From Thermoplasmata archaeon (GTDB lineage Archaea > Thermoplasmatota > Thermoplasmata > Halarchaeoplasmatales > Halarchaeoplasmataceae): DNA of 28,989 bases. Under the pieces are notes generated by a model. That model was not told the DNA's origin, did not search any database, and was given only the letters and a program-made list of their open reading frames with translations. Shown here piece by piece: positions 1-6,574 of this stretch (its first letter is position 1; the number at the start of each line of letters is the position of its first letter). The stretch covers positions 1-28,989 of the forward strand of contig JAFDTP010000012.1 in NCBI GenBank assembly GCA_019594195.1, in the 5' to 3' direction. The translations under genes were made by a program, and so were the position numbers.

Positions 1-44
1 AGAGACCTTCTGTTCTCGGATTATTCTCGTATATCTTCGCTTTC
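1..44. repeat. Left arm of a 44-base inverted repeat
   Basis: The first 44 bases are the reverse complement of 256-299 with 42 of 44 positions matching. Read on the minus strand, the arm stays open from base 73 to the window edge and would encode a peptide ending ...KIYENNPRTEGL. The right arm can be read as KIYEYNPRTEGL in one frame, so the arms look like two diverged copies of the same coding segment in opposite orientation. The arm may continue beyond the window. Confidence 0.85.
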
Positions 45-90
45 AGCTGTTTGTAATACTGTTGATATGATATTTATATTTTTTTCCGAT

Positions 91-106
91 ATATATATAT
101 ATACTA
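91..106 (+). promoter_or_regulatory. TATA-rich promoter of the decayed gene
   Basis: An alternating TA run lies 33-48 bases upstream of the ATG at 139. A purine-rich GAGGGA at 125-130 would serve as ribosome binding site. The run resembles other archaeal TATA boxes in the window, although simple AT richness could also explain it. Confidence 0.4.
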
Positions 107-138
107 CCTTTACAATAATGGTCCGAGGGAAATATAAT

Positions 139-365
139 ATGAAAAGATTTCTATCACTTGTGGTGATAGGGACACTGGTGATTTCAGTGGCTGGAGCTTT
201 TCCAGCCGTTGCTGACGACGAATATGATCAGCTCGTACTGATAAGAGATGTTGGCGAAAGCGAAGATATACGAGTATAACCCGAGAACAGAAGGTCTCTA
301 CATCTTTGATGTGATGGGTCCTGTCAATTGATGACGAGGAAAGATATCTGATCGTTGAAAGGTAA
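139..365 (+). pseudogene. Frameshifted remnant of a secreted-protein gene
   Basis: The intact part (139-279) encodes 46 residues: a typical signal peptide, MKRFLSLVVIGTLVISVAG, with a plausible cleavage after AVA, then an acidic stretch ending at a stop. Coding-like sequence continues in two other frames. From 248 one reads ...KIYEYNPRTEGLYIFDVMG, with a stop at 329-331; from 324 the third frame gives SIDDEERYLIVER before a stop at 363-365. The simplest reading is one gene broken by two frameshifts. The 256-299 part is also the right arm of the inverted repeat. No family is recognised. The 46-residue ORF could instead be a genuine short secreted peptide, and sequencing error could mimic the frameshifts. 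Confidence 0.5.
256..299. repeat. Right arm of a 44-base inverted repeat
   Basis: Reverse complement of bases 1-44 with two mismatches. It lies over the 3' end of the signal-peptide ORF and the first frameshift. The arms are separated by 211 bases that hold the promoter and the signal-peptide coding sequence. Confidence 0.85.
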
Positions 366-625
366 AAGGAATTAGAAGTGTACAGTTACAATACTTGACT
401 TACATCCTCTCTGTAGATACATCTACAACTCCAAAACCTATATTTTTTTAGTAACTTTGCATGATGATCTACTTTTTACTTGTGTTCGTAGTGAAGACAT
501 AAAACTCGGATGGATCATCAGCTTTATTTCTCCATAAGAGATGTTTTCAATGAGCTTTAGACTCAAAAACATTATTACTTATGTTCTTCTTGTCTCACTG
601 AAAGCACACTAAGGAGTAGAAAAAG
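366..625. other. Gene-free spacer upstream of the aldolase
   Basis: No open frame of more than about 15 codons with a start is apparent. The stretch holds a 16-base inverted repeat at 412-427, a T-rich run at 440-451 that could act as a terminator for the upstream remnant, and an AAGGAG ribosome binding site at 611-616, about nine bases before the aldolase ATG. Confidence 0.5.
412..427. promoter_or_regulatory. Perfect 7+2+7 inverted repeat, possible operator
   Basis: TGTAGAT, two bases (AC), then ATCTACA. The arms are perfectly complementary, as in binding sites of dimeric winged-helix regulators. It sits about 200 bases upstream of the aldolase start, which is far for a classical archaeal operator, so the function is uncertain. 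Confidence 0.3.
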
Positions 626-1216
626 ATGGATGAAGACATCCTAGAAGAGATGCAAAAATACGGTAGCTTCCTCGAACAGAGAGGGTTAAATCTTTCGTCT
701 CACAGCGGTAATATGAGTGTCAGAAGAGGCGACAGGATATTCATCAAACGAAGGGGAGCTATGATGGGGGACTTGACAGAAGAAGACGTCGTGGAGACCG
801 GGATTGCAGAAGACGACAGCGGCGTTGTAATCGCCTCTACGGAGATTGGAGTCCACAGAGCCATCTATAAAGAGACTTCAGCTTTATCTATAGTTCATGC
901 TCATACACCTTACGCGATCTCACTCTCGCTCGTCAGAGATCAAATAACACCTATAGACGACGAGGGTCAGTATCATCTTAAAAAGGTTCCAGTCCTCGAT
1001 GTGGAGGAATCGATAGGATCGGAAGAAGTCGAAGAGCGTCTGCCCCCTATACTTCAGGACTATCCCGCTGCGATAATAAAAGGGCACGGTACTTTCGCTC
1101 ACGGAGAAAACTTAGAAGAAGCATATAATTGGATCACGGTAGTGGAGAGCATCTGTAAAGTCATATATTTAGTAGAAAATCTCGGCGGAGAAACATCAAG
1201 GGAGGTCGAATGGTGA
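626..1216 (+). CDS. Class II aldolase/adducin-family protein, fuculose-phosphate aldolase-like
   Basis: A 196-residue single-domain class II aldolase. Expected metal and catalytic residues are visible: SSHSGNMSV (24-32) for phosphate binding, Glu73 in ASTE, His91 and His93 in HAHTPY, and His154 in GHGTFAHG. These match the spacing of E. coli L-fuculose-1-phosphate aldolase (Glu73, His92, His94, His155). Members cleave or form a C-C bond next to a phosphorylated ketone with a divalent metal such as zinc. In methanogens a homologue has been linked to lactaldehyde formation; the substrate here is unknown. AAGGAG at 611-616 supports the start. The stop overlaps the next ATG by seven bases, which suggests translational coupling with the COG1325 gene. 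Confidence 0.85.
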   Translation: MDEDILEEMQKYGSFLEQRGLNLSSHSGNMSVRRGDRIFIKRRGAMMGDLTEEDVVETGIAEDDSGVVIASTEIGVHRAIYKETSALSIVHAHTPYAISLSLVRDQITPIDDEGQYHLKKVPVLDVEESIGSEEVEERLPPILQDYPAAIIKGHGTFAHGENLEEAYNWITVVESICKVIYLVENLGGETSREVEW

Positions 1217-1647
1217 CTTTTCATTATATCGAATTCAAGACTCACTGTCACGCCACCGAAAGTCTAGATAAAGTCGAAACCGCCATAGAAAACTTAGTCG
1301 GAAAGGAGATAGAACTGGAGATAGACGATGCGGAGGGCTACTATGGGAATCCTATCAGGATATTAGAAGGAAAGATATCTAGAAACCAAGAGATGGATGA
1401 TTTTTTCGATGGGCTTCCTAACACCGTGATAAAAAAACTTCAAGATCAAATAGAGCGTAGGATAGACGACCGTTGTAACTTTTTCTTCCGCATAGATAAG
1501 GGTGAAGCTTATCTTGATGAGCCCTCTCTCACAACGGGAGGGAACAGCATACGGATAAGGGCTAGAGTGGAAAGCTACCCTTCAAAAAGAGAAACGGCCG
1601 TAAAAAAAATGGAAGAGTATCTCTCCGGTCTTGAAACAGAAGATTGA
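1210..1647 (+). CDS. COG1325-type RNA-binding protein associated with the archaeal exosome
   Basis: A 145-residue protein opening FHYIEFKTHCHATES, the typical start of the archaeal COG1325/PF01877 family, described as a predicted exosome-linked RNA-binding protein with a dsRBD-like fold. The central DRCNFFFRIDKGEAYLDEP and the following SIRIRARVESYP also fit the family. The likely role is RNA handling in the cytoplasm, but direct biochemical knowledge is limited. The start lies inside the 3' end of the aldolase gene (bases 1210-1216 shared). Length is normal for the family. The assignment is from recognised motifs, not a search. Confidence 0.75.
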   Translation: MVTFHYIEFKTHCHATESLDKVETAIENLVGKEIELEIDDAEGYYGNPIRILEGKISRNQEMDDFFDGLPNTVIKKLQDQIERRIDDRCNFFFRIDKGEAYLDEPSLTTGGNSIRIRARVESYPSKRETAVKKMEEYLSGLETED

Positions 1648-1760
1648 GGACTGGAGAGAGCATATGCATCTCGAGTAGCTATTGTTTTTTATCTTGACCA
1701 TTTTTTACAAAGTAGAAACATTTATTTGGGCGTTCCCTTTAGAGATTGTGAGGAGAAATA

Positions 1761-2258
1761 ATGACAGACGTGACATCATCAATGGAAGAAGCAGAAACTC
1801 TTCTCAATCAATTTGAATATGAGGAGGCACGAGAGAGGTTCTCTGAAATACTCGACGAGGACCTAGATGAAAAAACCGAAGCACAGGCAAGATTCGGTAG
1901 AGCGGAAGCCTCTCTGGGCTTGAACAAAATAGAGAGTGAAGACATACTAGAAGACTACGAAAAAGCCATAGAGCTGAACGATAATCCTTTCTACAGGCAG
2001 TCGGCCGGCGGTTTCTGCATCGATATAGGTAAGTTTGAAAAGGCAGAGGAGCATTACAGAAAAGCCGCAGAGCTGGATCCGGATAACAAGCATCACTATC
2101 TCTCGGATCTGGCAGTGGGATATAGATTCAAAGCCCCGATAATGATGGAAGAGTACGTAGAACAGGTCGGCGAGGACATAATACTAAGGAAGTCACTAAA
2201 TTACATGCTCGAAGCTTTAGATATAGACCAGGATAAGGCAGCGGAGCTCTTATCGTAA
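1761..2258 (+). CDS. Small tetratricopeptide-repeat protein
   Basis: A 165-residue, very acidic, helical protein. Two TPR-like helical hairpins are visible at about residues 7-52 (FEYEEARERFSEIL) and 76-107 (GKFEKAEEHYRKAAELDPDN, the best match to the TPR consensus). No signal peptide or membrane segment. TPR proteins act as protein-interaction scaffolds, and nothing in the sequence shows the partner. A GAGGAG site at 1750-1755 lies five bases before the ATG. About 110 bases with a T-rich part separate it from the COG1325 gene, so it is probably a separate transcription unit. Confidence 0.7.
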   Translation: MTDVTSSMEEAETLLNQFEYEEARERFSEILDEDLDEKTEAQARFGRAEASLGLNKIESEDILEDYEKAIELNDNPFYRQSAGGFCIDIGKFEKAEEHYRKAAELDPDNKHHYLSDLAVGYRFKAPIMMEEYVEQVGEDIILRKSLNYMLEALDIDQDKAAELLS

Positions 2259-2266
2259 TCAACAAA

Positions 2267-2275
2267 CTTTATATC
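2267..2275 (+). promoter_or_regulatory. TATA box of the TFS gene
   Basis: CTTTATATC lies 33-41 bases upstream of the ATG at 2308, just after the TPR gene stop. Transcription would start near 2300, giving a leader too short for a Shine-Dalgarno site; none is seen. Confidence 0.5.
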
Positions 2276-2307
2276 GAACCCATATCACTTATCGGATGTG
2301 AAAAACG

Positions 2308-2610
2308 ATGTTCTGTCCAGATTGTGGCGCTTTGATGAAACCTGATGATGACGAATGGGTCTGTAAAAAGTGTGGTTTGACTAAACAAAAAGACCAAGAA
2401 GACAACAATATAGTCAGTTCTCAAAAGGAAGAGCAGGAAACTGTGATCGTAGAAGAAGAACTTGACACGCTGCCTAAAACCAAAGTCAGATGTCCAAACT
2501 GCGATAACAACGAGGCCTTCTGGAGACTAGAACAGACCAGAGCAGCTGATGAACCTGAAACACGGATATACAGATGCACTGACTGTAATCATACTTGGAG
2601 AGAGTATTGA
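2308..2610 (+). CDS. tfs: Transcription factor S (archaeal TFIIS-like RNA cleavage factor)
   Basis: A 100-residue protein with two zinc ribbons. The N-terminal ribbon has Cys3, Cys6, Cys19 and Cys22; the C-terminal ribbon has Cys62, Cys65, Cys90 and Cys93. The C-terminal hairpin carries QTRAADEPET with the acidic pair Asp81-Glu82, which in TFS/TFIIS reaches into the RNA polymerase active site and stimulates cleavage of backtracked transcripts. Length and architecture are normal for archaeal TFS. The linker (about 25-58) is rich in Glu and Gln. This is a strong archaeal marker. RpoM is an older name for the same family. Confidence 0.93.
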   Translation: MFCPDCGALMKPDDDEWVCKKCGLTKQKDQEDNNIVSSQKEEQETVIVEEELDTLPKTKVRCPNCDNNEAFWRLEQTRAADEPETRIYRCTDCNHTWREY

Positions 2611-2636
2611 TATAATCGATTTGGAGGATATCTCAC

Positions 2637-3245
2637 ATGTTCGATATAGGGCGTATCAAATTTGAACCCTTAAGTAGGAACGATCTTTCTATTTTAGAAA
2701 AATGGGAGAATTGTTTCCAAGTTACTCTCTTTTCTCGTGGTGAACCCCTAGTCTTCAAAAATAGTGATGACATAGAAAAGGACTTTGAAGAATACATGGA
2801 TAACGAGGACAAACAGCAGTTCATCTTAAAGAAAAAAGAGGATAACAAAAGGATAGGCATAGCCACTTATAAAGATAGATCCTGGAAGGTAAGGAATGCC
2901 AAAATCGGGACTTATATCGGGGAACCTGATGAATGGAACCAGGGTATCGGAAGGGAGATAGCGGCCGGACTATGCGAGATACTATTTTTCCATAAAAATT
3001 ACGACAGACTGAGTGCTAAAAGTGCTACTTTCAACAAAAGAGCACAAAAAGTACTTGAGGACGTAGGTTTCAAAAAAACAGGAACGGAGCGTAAGAGTGG
3101 ATATGTATTTGGAAAAAGGATAGATTGGAAAATTTTTGATCTTCTGAGAGAAGAATACATGGAAGATAGGCAAGATATACTCGAAAGAGTATTGGGTGAA
3201 AGAAAAGAGGAATATGTAAGAAATTCCTGCAAGATAAGAGTTTAG
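2637..3245 (+). CDS. GNAT-family N-acetyltransferase
   Basis: A 202-residue protein with the GNAT fold. The acetyl-CoA pyrophosphate-binding motif appears as EWNQGIGREIAAGL (99-112), followed by the late-fold segment NKRAQKVLEDVGFKKTGTER (133-152), as in RimJ/RimL-like ribosomal-protein or small-molecule acetyltransferases. The preceding IGTYIGEPDEW is typical of that subgroup. The acceptor substrate cannot be read from sequence. GGAGG at 2623-2627 with nine-base spacing fixes the start. The C-terminal 45 residues are a charged helical extension. The gene lies 26 bases after TFS, so co-transcription is possible. Confidence 0.8.
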   Translation: MFDIGRIKFEPLSRNDLSILEKWENCFQVTLFSRGEPLVFKNSDDIEKDFEEYMDNEDKQQFILKKKEDNKRIGIATYKDRSWKVRNAKIGTYIGEPDEWNQGIGREIAAGLCEILFFHKNYDRLSAKSATFNKRAQKVLEDVGFKKTGTERKSGYVFGKRIDWKIFDLLREEYMEDRQDILERVLGERKEEYVRNSCKIRV

Positions 3246-3293
3246 GGAAAGAAAGAATTATAGTGTAAGATTGTATTACTATTCTCGAGAGAT

Positions 3294-4457
3294 ATGGTAG
3301 ACCCCTCGTCTTTGACATACAAACAAAAGATCCTCATTTATCTAAAAGACTATTATCAACAGCATGATGACAGTGAGGAAAGATCTGAGGATGTTACTCA
3401 AAAAGGTATCTCCAAGGAACTAGGGATCTCTAGAACACATGTCTCTAGAGTCCTCGGTGAACTCTCAGAGAAAGGTCTGATAAAAGAAAAACTTTCTTCT
3501 GTAAAAGGACATAATCGAAAATTGAAAACTTATTCTCTAACAACCAATGGCTTTCGTAAAGTTAACGAGCTTTTAGATGAACTTTCAGACACACCTGTCA
3601 CTATTGTAGAAGGTGGTGAAGAAAAAACAGTACCCATAACCTCAGTTGAGGAAAAAACAGATAAAGAGATAGACATACTGAGATGCATTTCCCTGTTAGA
3701 TTCATCAGAGGATTCTAAAATCAACCTAGATGAACAGTGTGTTTTCGAACCGATTAAGATGGTGGGTGGGGCACCTGAAATCGATGAAATCTATGATAGG
3801 GAAACTGAAATAGAGCACATGAAAGACTGGTTGGAAAGTAAAAAATCGGTTTTAGCCGTGCTAGGACGGAAAGGAAGAGGGGCATCGACTCTAACATCTA
3901 AATTTGTGACAGATGTCAAAAACAGGCATGTTCTATGGATAAGTCTAGAGGGATCCACCGAGGAAACGATAAAGGAAGATATCTCCAATTTTTTGGAGAA
4001 ATTAGGTGTCGATGAAAGTTCCTTTAAGGCTTTGAAAAATCAAATGGCGCTGATAGTATTTGACAATTACTATGAAGTTGATAGTGAAGTCGTTAGTTCT
4101 TTAAAAGAGCTATCTAAGATGGTAGAAAAAGACGATCCATTAAAAGTCATAGTTACTGGTAGGGTCGGAACTCCTGTCTACGAAAGATTTTACCAGCCCG
4201 AGGACGTGGAAGACGGGGTAGTCCAAGAACTCGAAGTCCCTCCGTTGGGAAAAGACGGGGCTCAGAAGATGCTTGGAAACGAAATAAAAGATGATGCTCT
4301 TAAGAGGATCATGATGTTTACAAAGGGGTCTCCACTTCTACTGAAACTTCTTAGAGATGACAAGAAAGAAAAACTCTGTGAACTCACGCCTTGGGAGGAA
4401 GAACAGATCTCTCTATTGATGTACCTCAAAACCGAGACCGAGGATGATGCAAAATAA
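3294..4457 (+). CDS. Winged-helix DNA-binding protein fused to a degenerate STAND-like P-loop domain
   Basis: 387 residues. Residues about 8-98 form a MarR-like winged helix: KGISKELGISRTHVSRVLGE (37-56) is the helix-turn-helix and the following GLIKEKLSSVKGHNRKLKTY the wing. Residues about 165-355 resemble a STAND/AAA-type NTPase that opens with a YDRETEIEHMKDWL box. The P-loop reads GRKGRGAST (191-199), so the usual Walker A lysine is alanine at 197. Walker B-like ALIVFDN (252-258) keeps its aspartate, and VTGRVG (about 288-293) resembles a sensor-1 region. No C-terminal repeats follow. Similar winged-helix/NTPase genes are frequent in Thermoplasmata-like archaea with unknown targets. ATP may be bound weakly or not at all. 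Confidence 0.72.
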   Translation: MVDPSSLTYKQKILIYLKDYYQQHDDSEERSEDVTQKGISKELGISRTHVSRVLGELSEKGLIKEKLSSVKGHNRKLKTYSLTTNGFRKVNELLDELSDTPVTIVEGGEEKTVPITSVEEKTDKEIDILRCISLLDSSEDSKINLDEQCVFEPIKMVGGAPEIDEIYDRETEIEHMKDWLESKKSVLAVLGRKGRGASTLTSKFVTDVKNRHVLWISLEGSTEETIKEDISNFLEKLGVDESSFKALKNQMALIVFDNYYEVDSEVVSSLKELSKMVEKDDPLKVIVTGRVGTPVYERFYQPEDVEDGVVQELEVPPLGKDGAQKMLGNEIKDDALKRIMMFTKGSPLLLKLLRDDKKEKLCELTPWEEEQISLLMYLKTETEDDAK

Positions 4458-4510
4458 TCATAAGCATATCAAAGTAGTTAAATAGTATATGTTTCTATAA
4501 GAGAGATGAT

Positions 4511-4684
4511 ATGGTGAGATCCAGCTACGCAAAACTATTCGTTATCTTATTAGGAACTATATTCATCCTAGCTGCTACCGGACTCTCCATGATTATTGAG
4601 GGACCTGAGATAATCTTTATAGGGATGGGCATAATCGGCATATTTCTCATCATATTACCTTTCACATCCGTGGTTCGTTCGTGA
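4511..4684 (+). CDS. 57-residue two-helix membrane protein
   Basis: An ATG at 4511 opens a 57-codon frame ending at TGA 4682-4684. The product starts MVRSSYAKLFVILLG and has two hydrophobic helices, about residues 8-28 and 32-53, separated by the turn IIEGPE. A TATA-like AAATAGTATATG occurs about 20-30 bases upstream, after the NTPase gene. No family is recognised. Composition and spacing fit a real small membrane protein; a chance open frame in AT-rich DNA is the alternative. Confidence 0.5.
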   Translation: MVRSSYAKLFVILLGTIFILAATGLSMIIEGPEIIFIGMGIIGIFLIILPFTSVVRS

Positions 4685-4733
4685 AAAATAGTAATATTTT
4701 TATCGGAGAAGAGAAGTGTGATACCTGAGAAAT

Positions 4734-5024
4734 ATGTATGAAGTACTGGAAGTTACTGCGGAAAAAAAGGACATAATCGATGATATACTATCGGACGATC
4801 TGATAAGCAAGCAGAACACTAGCGTAAGAGATGGAGGTACGCTTGGATTTAAAGAGAACGTATCTTATGTTATGATAGAGGGAAATGAAGAAGCAGTGGA
4901 AAAAGCAGTTAAGATGTTCGAAGATGAGGATGTAGAACCTGCTGAAAACAGTGAAGAGATAAGAAAAAAGATAAAAGAAGAAGATGAAGCTGCTGCACAG
5001 GGGATCGGCACCGTATTTGGCTAG
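4734..5024 (+). CDS. Small acidic protein of unknown function, possible ferredoxin-like fold
   Basis: 96 residues. The pattern is strand (MYEVLEVTA), helix (DIIDDILSDD), glycine-rich loop (SVRDGGTLGF), strand (VSYVMIEGN), helix (EEAVEKAVKMFEDE), a charged helix, and a C-terminal tail ending GIGTVFG. The beta-alpha-beta-alpha core resembles small ACT/PII-like ligand-binding domains, but no family is named with confidence. It is highly charged with no membrane segment. It has its own TATA-like box near 4690-4700 and converges on the FtsZ-like gene with a 43-base gap. Confidence 0.65.
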   Translation: MYEVLEVTAEKKDIIDDILSDDLISKQNTSVRDGGTLGFKENVSYVMIEGNEEAVEKAVKMFEDEDVEPAENSEEIRKKIKEEDEAAAQGIGTVFG

Positions 5025-5067
5025 TGAGATATCGATCCTATAATCCACTATAATAGAACTTTTTCCT

Positions 5068-5991
5068 CTATTTCCCCGCTATTATCGTCACTCTGATCCT
5101 TTCCTTCAGATCTTGGTCTTTTCTAACACCAAAAATGATTTCTGCTCCAGGGGAGTTATTTTCTATCTCTTCTAAGGCGTCCTCTATATCAATATCTAAT
5201 TTCTCCACGCCTGTGGTTATGATAGTCAATATCTTATTATAACTTTTGAATTCGGCGAGCCATGGTGACCTCATAGCTTCTTTAGCTGCTTTTAGCCCTT
5301 TCTTCATACCTTTTCCATAACCCGCCCCTATCCTGTAATCTTCTGTTCCCCTACATATTTTGTTCAATGGTTCTATATCACTATCTGTGATCACTGAATT
5401 GAGATCTATTATTGGTATGCGCATTATCTTGTTCATCACACCAAAAGCCTTCTTGATCGGGAGGTGAGGATCGATATCTAGTAGTTTGCTGTTCGGAAAT
5501 ATAGCGGATATATCCAGGTGCTCTTGGGCTTTATTTTGAGCTCGATCGGCTAATTTTTTCCTAGAACAGCTCTCGCTATCGAAAGGTTTCGCAAAAAAAC
5601 CAAAAACTAGGGAGTTGTAATTATCACATATCTCCGCACAAACAGGAACAGTCCAACTGCCGGTTCTTCCGCCAAGTCCCGCGATGATATATGTTATATC
5701 GAATCCTTTTATCTTCCCCCTTAATTTTTTTTCCGATCTAGTGAGAGGTCTTTCATCAAGCTCTAAGTCAGAGTGATAGGCCTGTTTCATCTCTTCTTTA
5801 GAGATTGATATATATGGTAATTTTGGAGGCCTAGAAGATGTGCCCACCTCGTAGATCTTTAAATTTTTAGAAGAAATATCTTTTATCTCCTCGACTATAT
5901 TACGACCGGCACCACCTACACCCAATACTAATATCGAAGGGCGGTCATCGTCTAAATCATGATCTTCTCCAAATTTTCTTAGGACCGTCAT
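5068..5991 (-). CDS. Divergent FtsZ/tubulin-superfamily protein
   Basis: 307 residues spanning a full FtsZ-like GTPase without the usual C-terminal tail. The first nucleotide-binding loop is intact: LGVGGAGRNIVEE (23-35). The tubulin signature is altered: AGLGGRTGSWTVP (104-116) where FtsZ has GGGTGTG, so two glycines are Arg and Trp. FGFFAKPFDSES (130-141) matches the conserved KPF strand, and RIGAGYGKG...AAKEAMRSPWL (220-245) the activation-domain region. The T7 loop equivalent, LNSVITDSDIEPL (197-209), lacks the usual N-x-D-x-x-D pattern. The end (KILTIITTGV; AEIIFGVRKDQDL; RVTIIAG) is clearly FtsZ-like. FtsZ polymerises under the membrane. This copy may bind GTP but hydrolyse it poorly. 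It lies downstream of a membrane-protein gene, probably in one operon. Confidence 0.85.
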   Translation of the reverse strand: MTVLRKFGEDHDLDDDRPSILVLGVGGAGRNIVEEIKDISSKNLKIYEVGTSSRPPKLPYISISKEEMKQAYHSDLELDERPLTRSEKKLRGKIKGFDITYIIAGLGGRTGSWTVPVCAEICDNYNSLVFGFFAKPFDSESCSRKKLADRAQNKAQEHLDISAIFPNSKLLDIDPHLPIKKAFGVMNKIMRIPIIDLNSVITDSDIEPLNKICRGTEDYRIGAGYGKGMKKGLKAAKEAMRSPWLAEFKSYNKILTIITTGVEKLDIDIEDALEEIENNSPGAEIIFGVRKDQDLKERIRVTIIAGK

Positions 5992-6047
5992 CTTATTGAC
6001 CTTAAAACTTTGAGTACCTTCTTATATATCATACTTGTTAGATCATT

Positions 6048-6458
6048 TCAATCCCCTGATCCAATATATTCGATCTTTTTCTCTAAATTTTCCTTTTCTT
6101 CAGATTCTGTCCAATATCCTACCAAAAAGCCCGCTAGCGGACCCATGATCGAAGCATAGTAAGCCGATACAGCATCTTTGAACAGAAGAGCGATGAACGG
6201 AGAGATTATCAATCCACCTAAAAGTCCCAGCCATCTAGCCAACGGCCAGCCGATCTTGAAGCTGGAGCCCGCCCCTACGAAAACACCAACAATTATTGAA
6301 ACACCTAAGGCTGTTATGAATCTATCAAGGGAGATATCAGAGACGATAGGGATGATTATCATGAAGACACCCAAAATGACCAAAGTTGTCAGAGTGATAG
6401 TTTTCAGTTGTTTTGATCGGATATTGTTTATTACCGTATCGATAAGTGATTTTTTCAT
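6048..6458 (-). CDS. Four-helix integral membrane protein upstream of the FtsZ-like gene
   Basis: 136 residues from the ATG at 6458 (MKKSLIDTVINNIRSK). A GTG start at 6467 would add three residues, but the AAGGTG beside it reads better as the ribosome binding site of the ATG. A basic N-terminus is followed by hydrophobic segments at about 20-40, 47-66, 74-92 and 97-116, with small residues (GVFVGAGSS; GLLGGLIIS). A charged coiled tail (ESEEKENLEKKIEYIG) probably faces the cytoplasm. No family is recognised. Its stop lies 56 bases from the FtsZ-like ATG on the same strand, so it is a candidate membrane partner; that is inference from position only. Confidence 0.7.
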   Translation of the reverse strand: MKKSLIDTVINNIRSKQLKTITLTTLVILGVFMIIIPIVSDISLDRFITALGVSIIVGVFVGAGSSFKIGWPLARWLGLLGGLIISPFIALLFKDAVSAYYASIMGPLAGFLVGYWTESEEKENLEKKIEYIGSGD

Positions 6459-6474
6459 CAATAACACCTTGGGA

Positions 6475-6488
6475 TATTTTAATATATT
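6475..6488 (-). promoter_or_regulatory. TATA box of the membrane protein/FtsZ-like operon
   Basis: On the minus strand an AATATATTAAAAT-type box lies about 17-30 bases upstream of the ATG at 6458, in the 116-base divergent region shared with the beta-helix surface-protein gene. Confidence 0.45.
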
Positions 6489-6574
6489 TTCTCATTATTT
6501 ATCTTTTTGGTAAACAGCGTGGAAGAAAATCAAGAGTAAACTACAAGTATGGTTATGAACAATTGAATAATGAG

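Noticed and set aside
1..299. Complete insertion sequence bounded by the inverted repeat
   Set aside because: The 211 bases between the arms are too short for a transposase and contain a signal-peptide sequence; no target duplication can be judged because one arm starts at the window edge.
4458..4733. tRNA or other structured RNA in the spacer
   Set aside because: No cloverleaf arms or T-loop consensus were found; the spacer is explained by the 57-residue membrane peptide and promoters.
5068..5991. Canonical cell-division FtsZ (gene symbol ftsZ)
   Set aside because: The fold matches, but the tubulin signature and T7 loop are altered and there is no C-terminal tail, so the symbol would overstate the function.
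6178..6513. Plus-strand 111-residue frame opposite the membrane protein
   Set aside because: It is the antisense of the four-helix membrane protein gene, which has the better promoter, ribosome binding site and membrane-protein composition.
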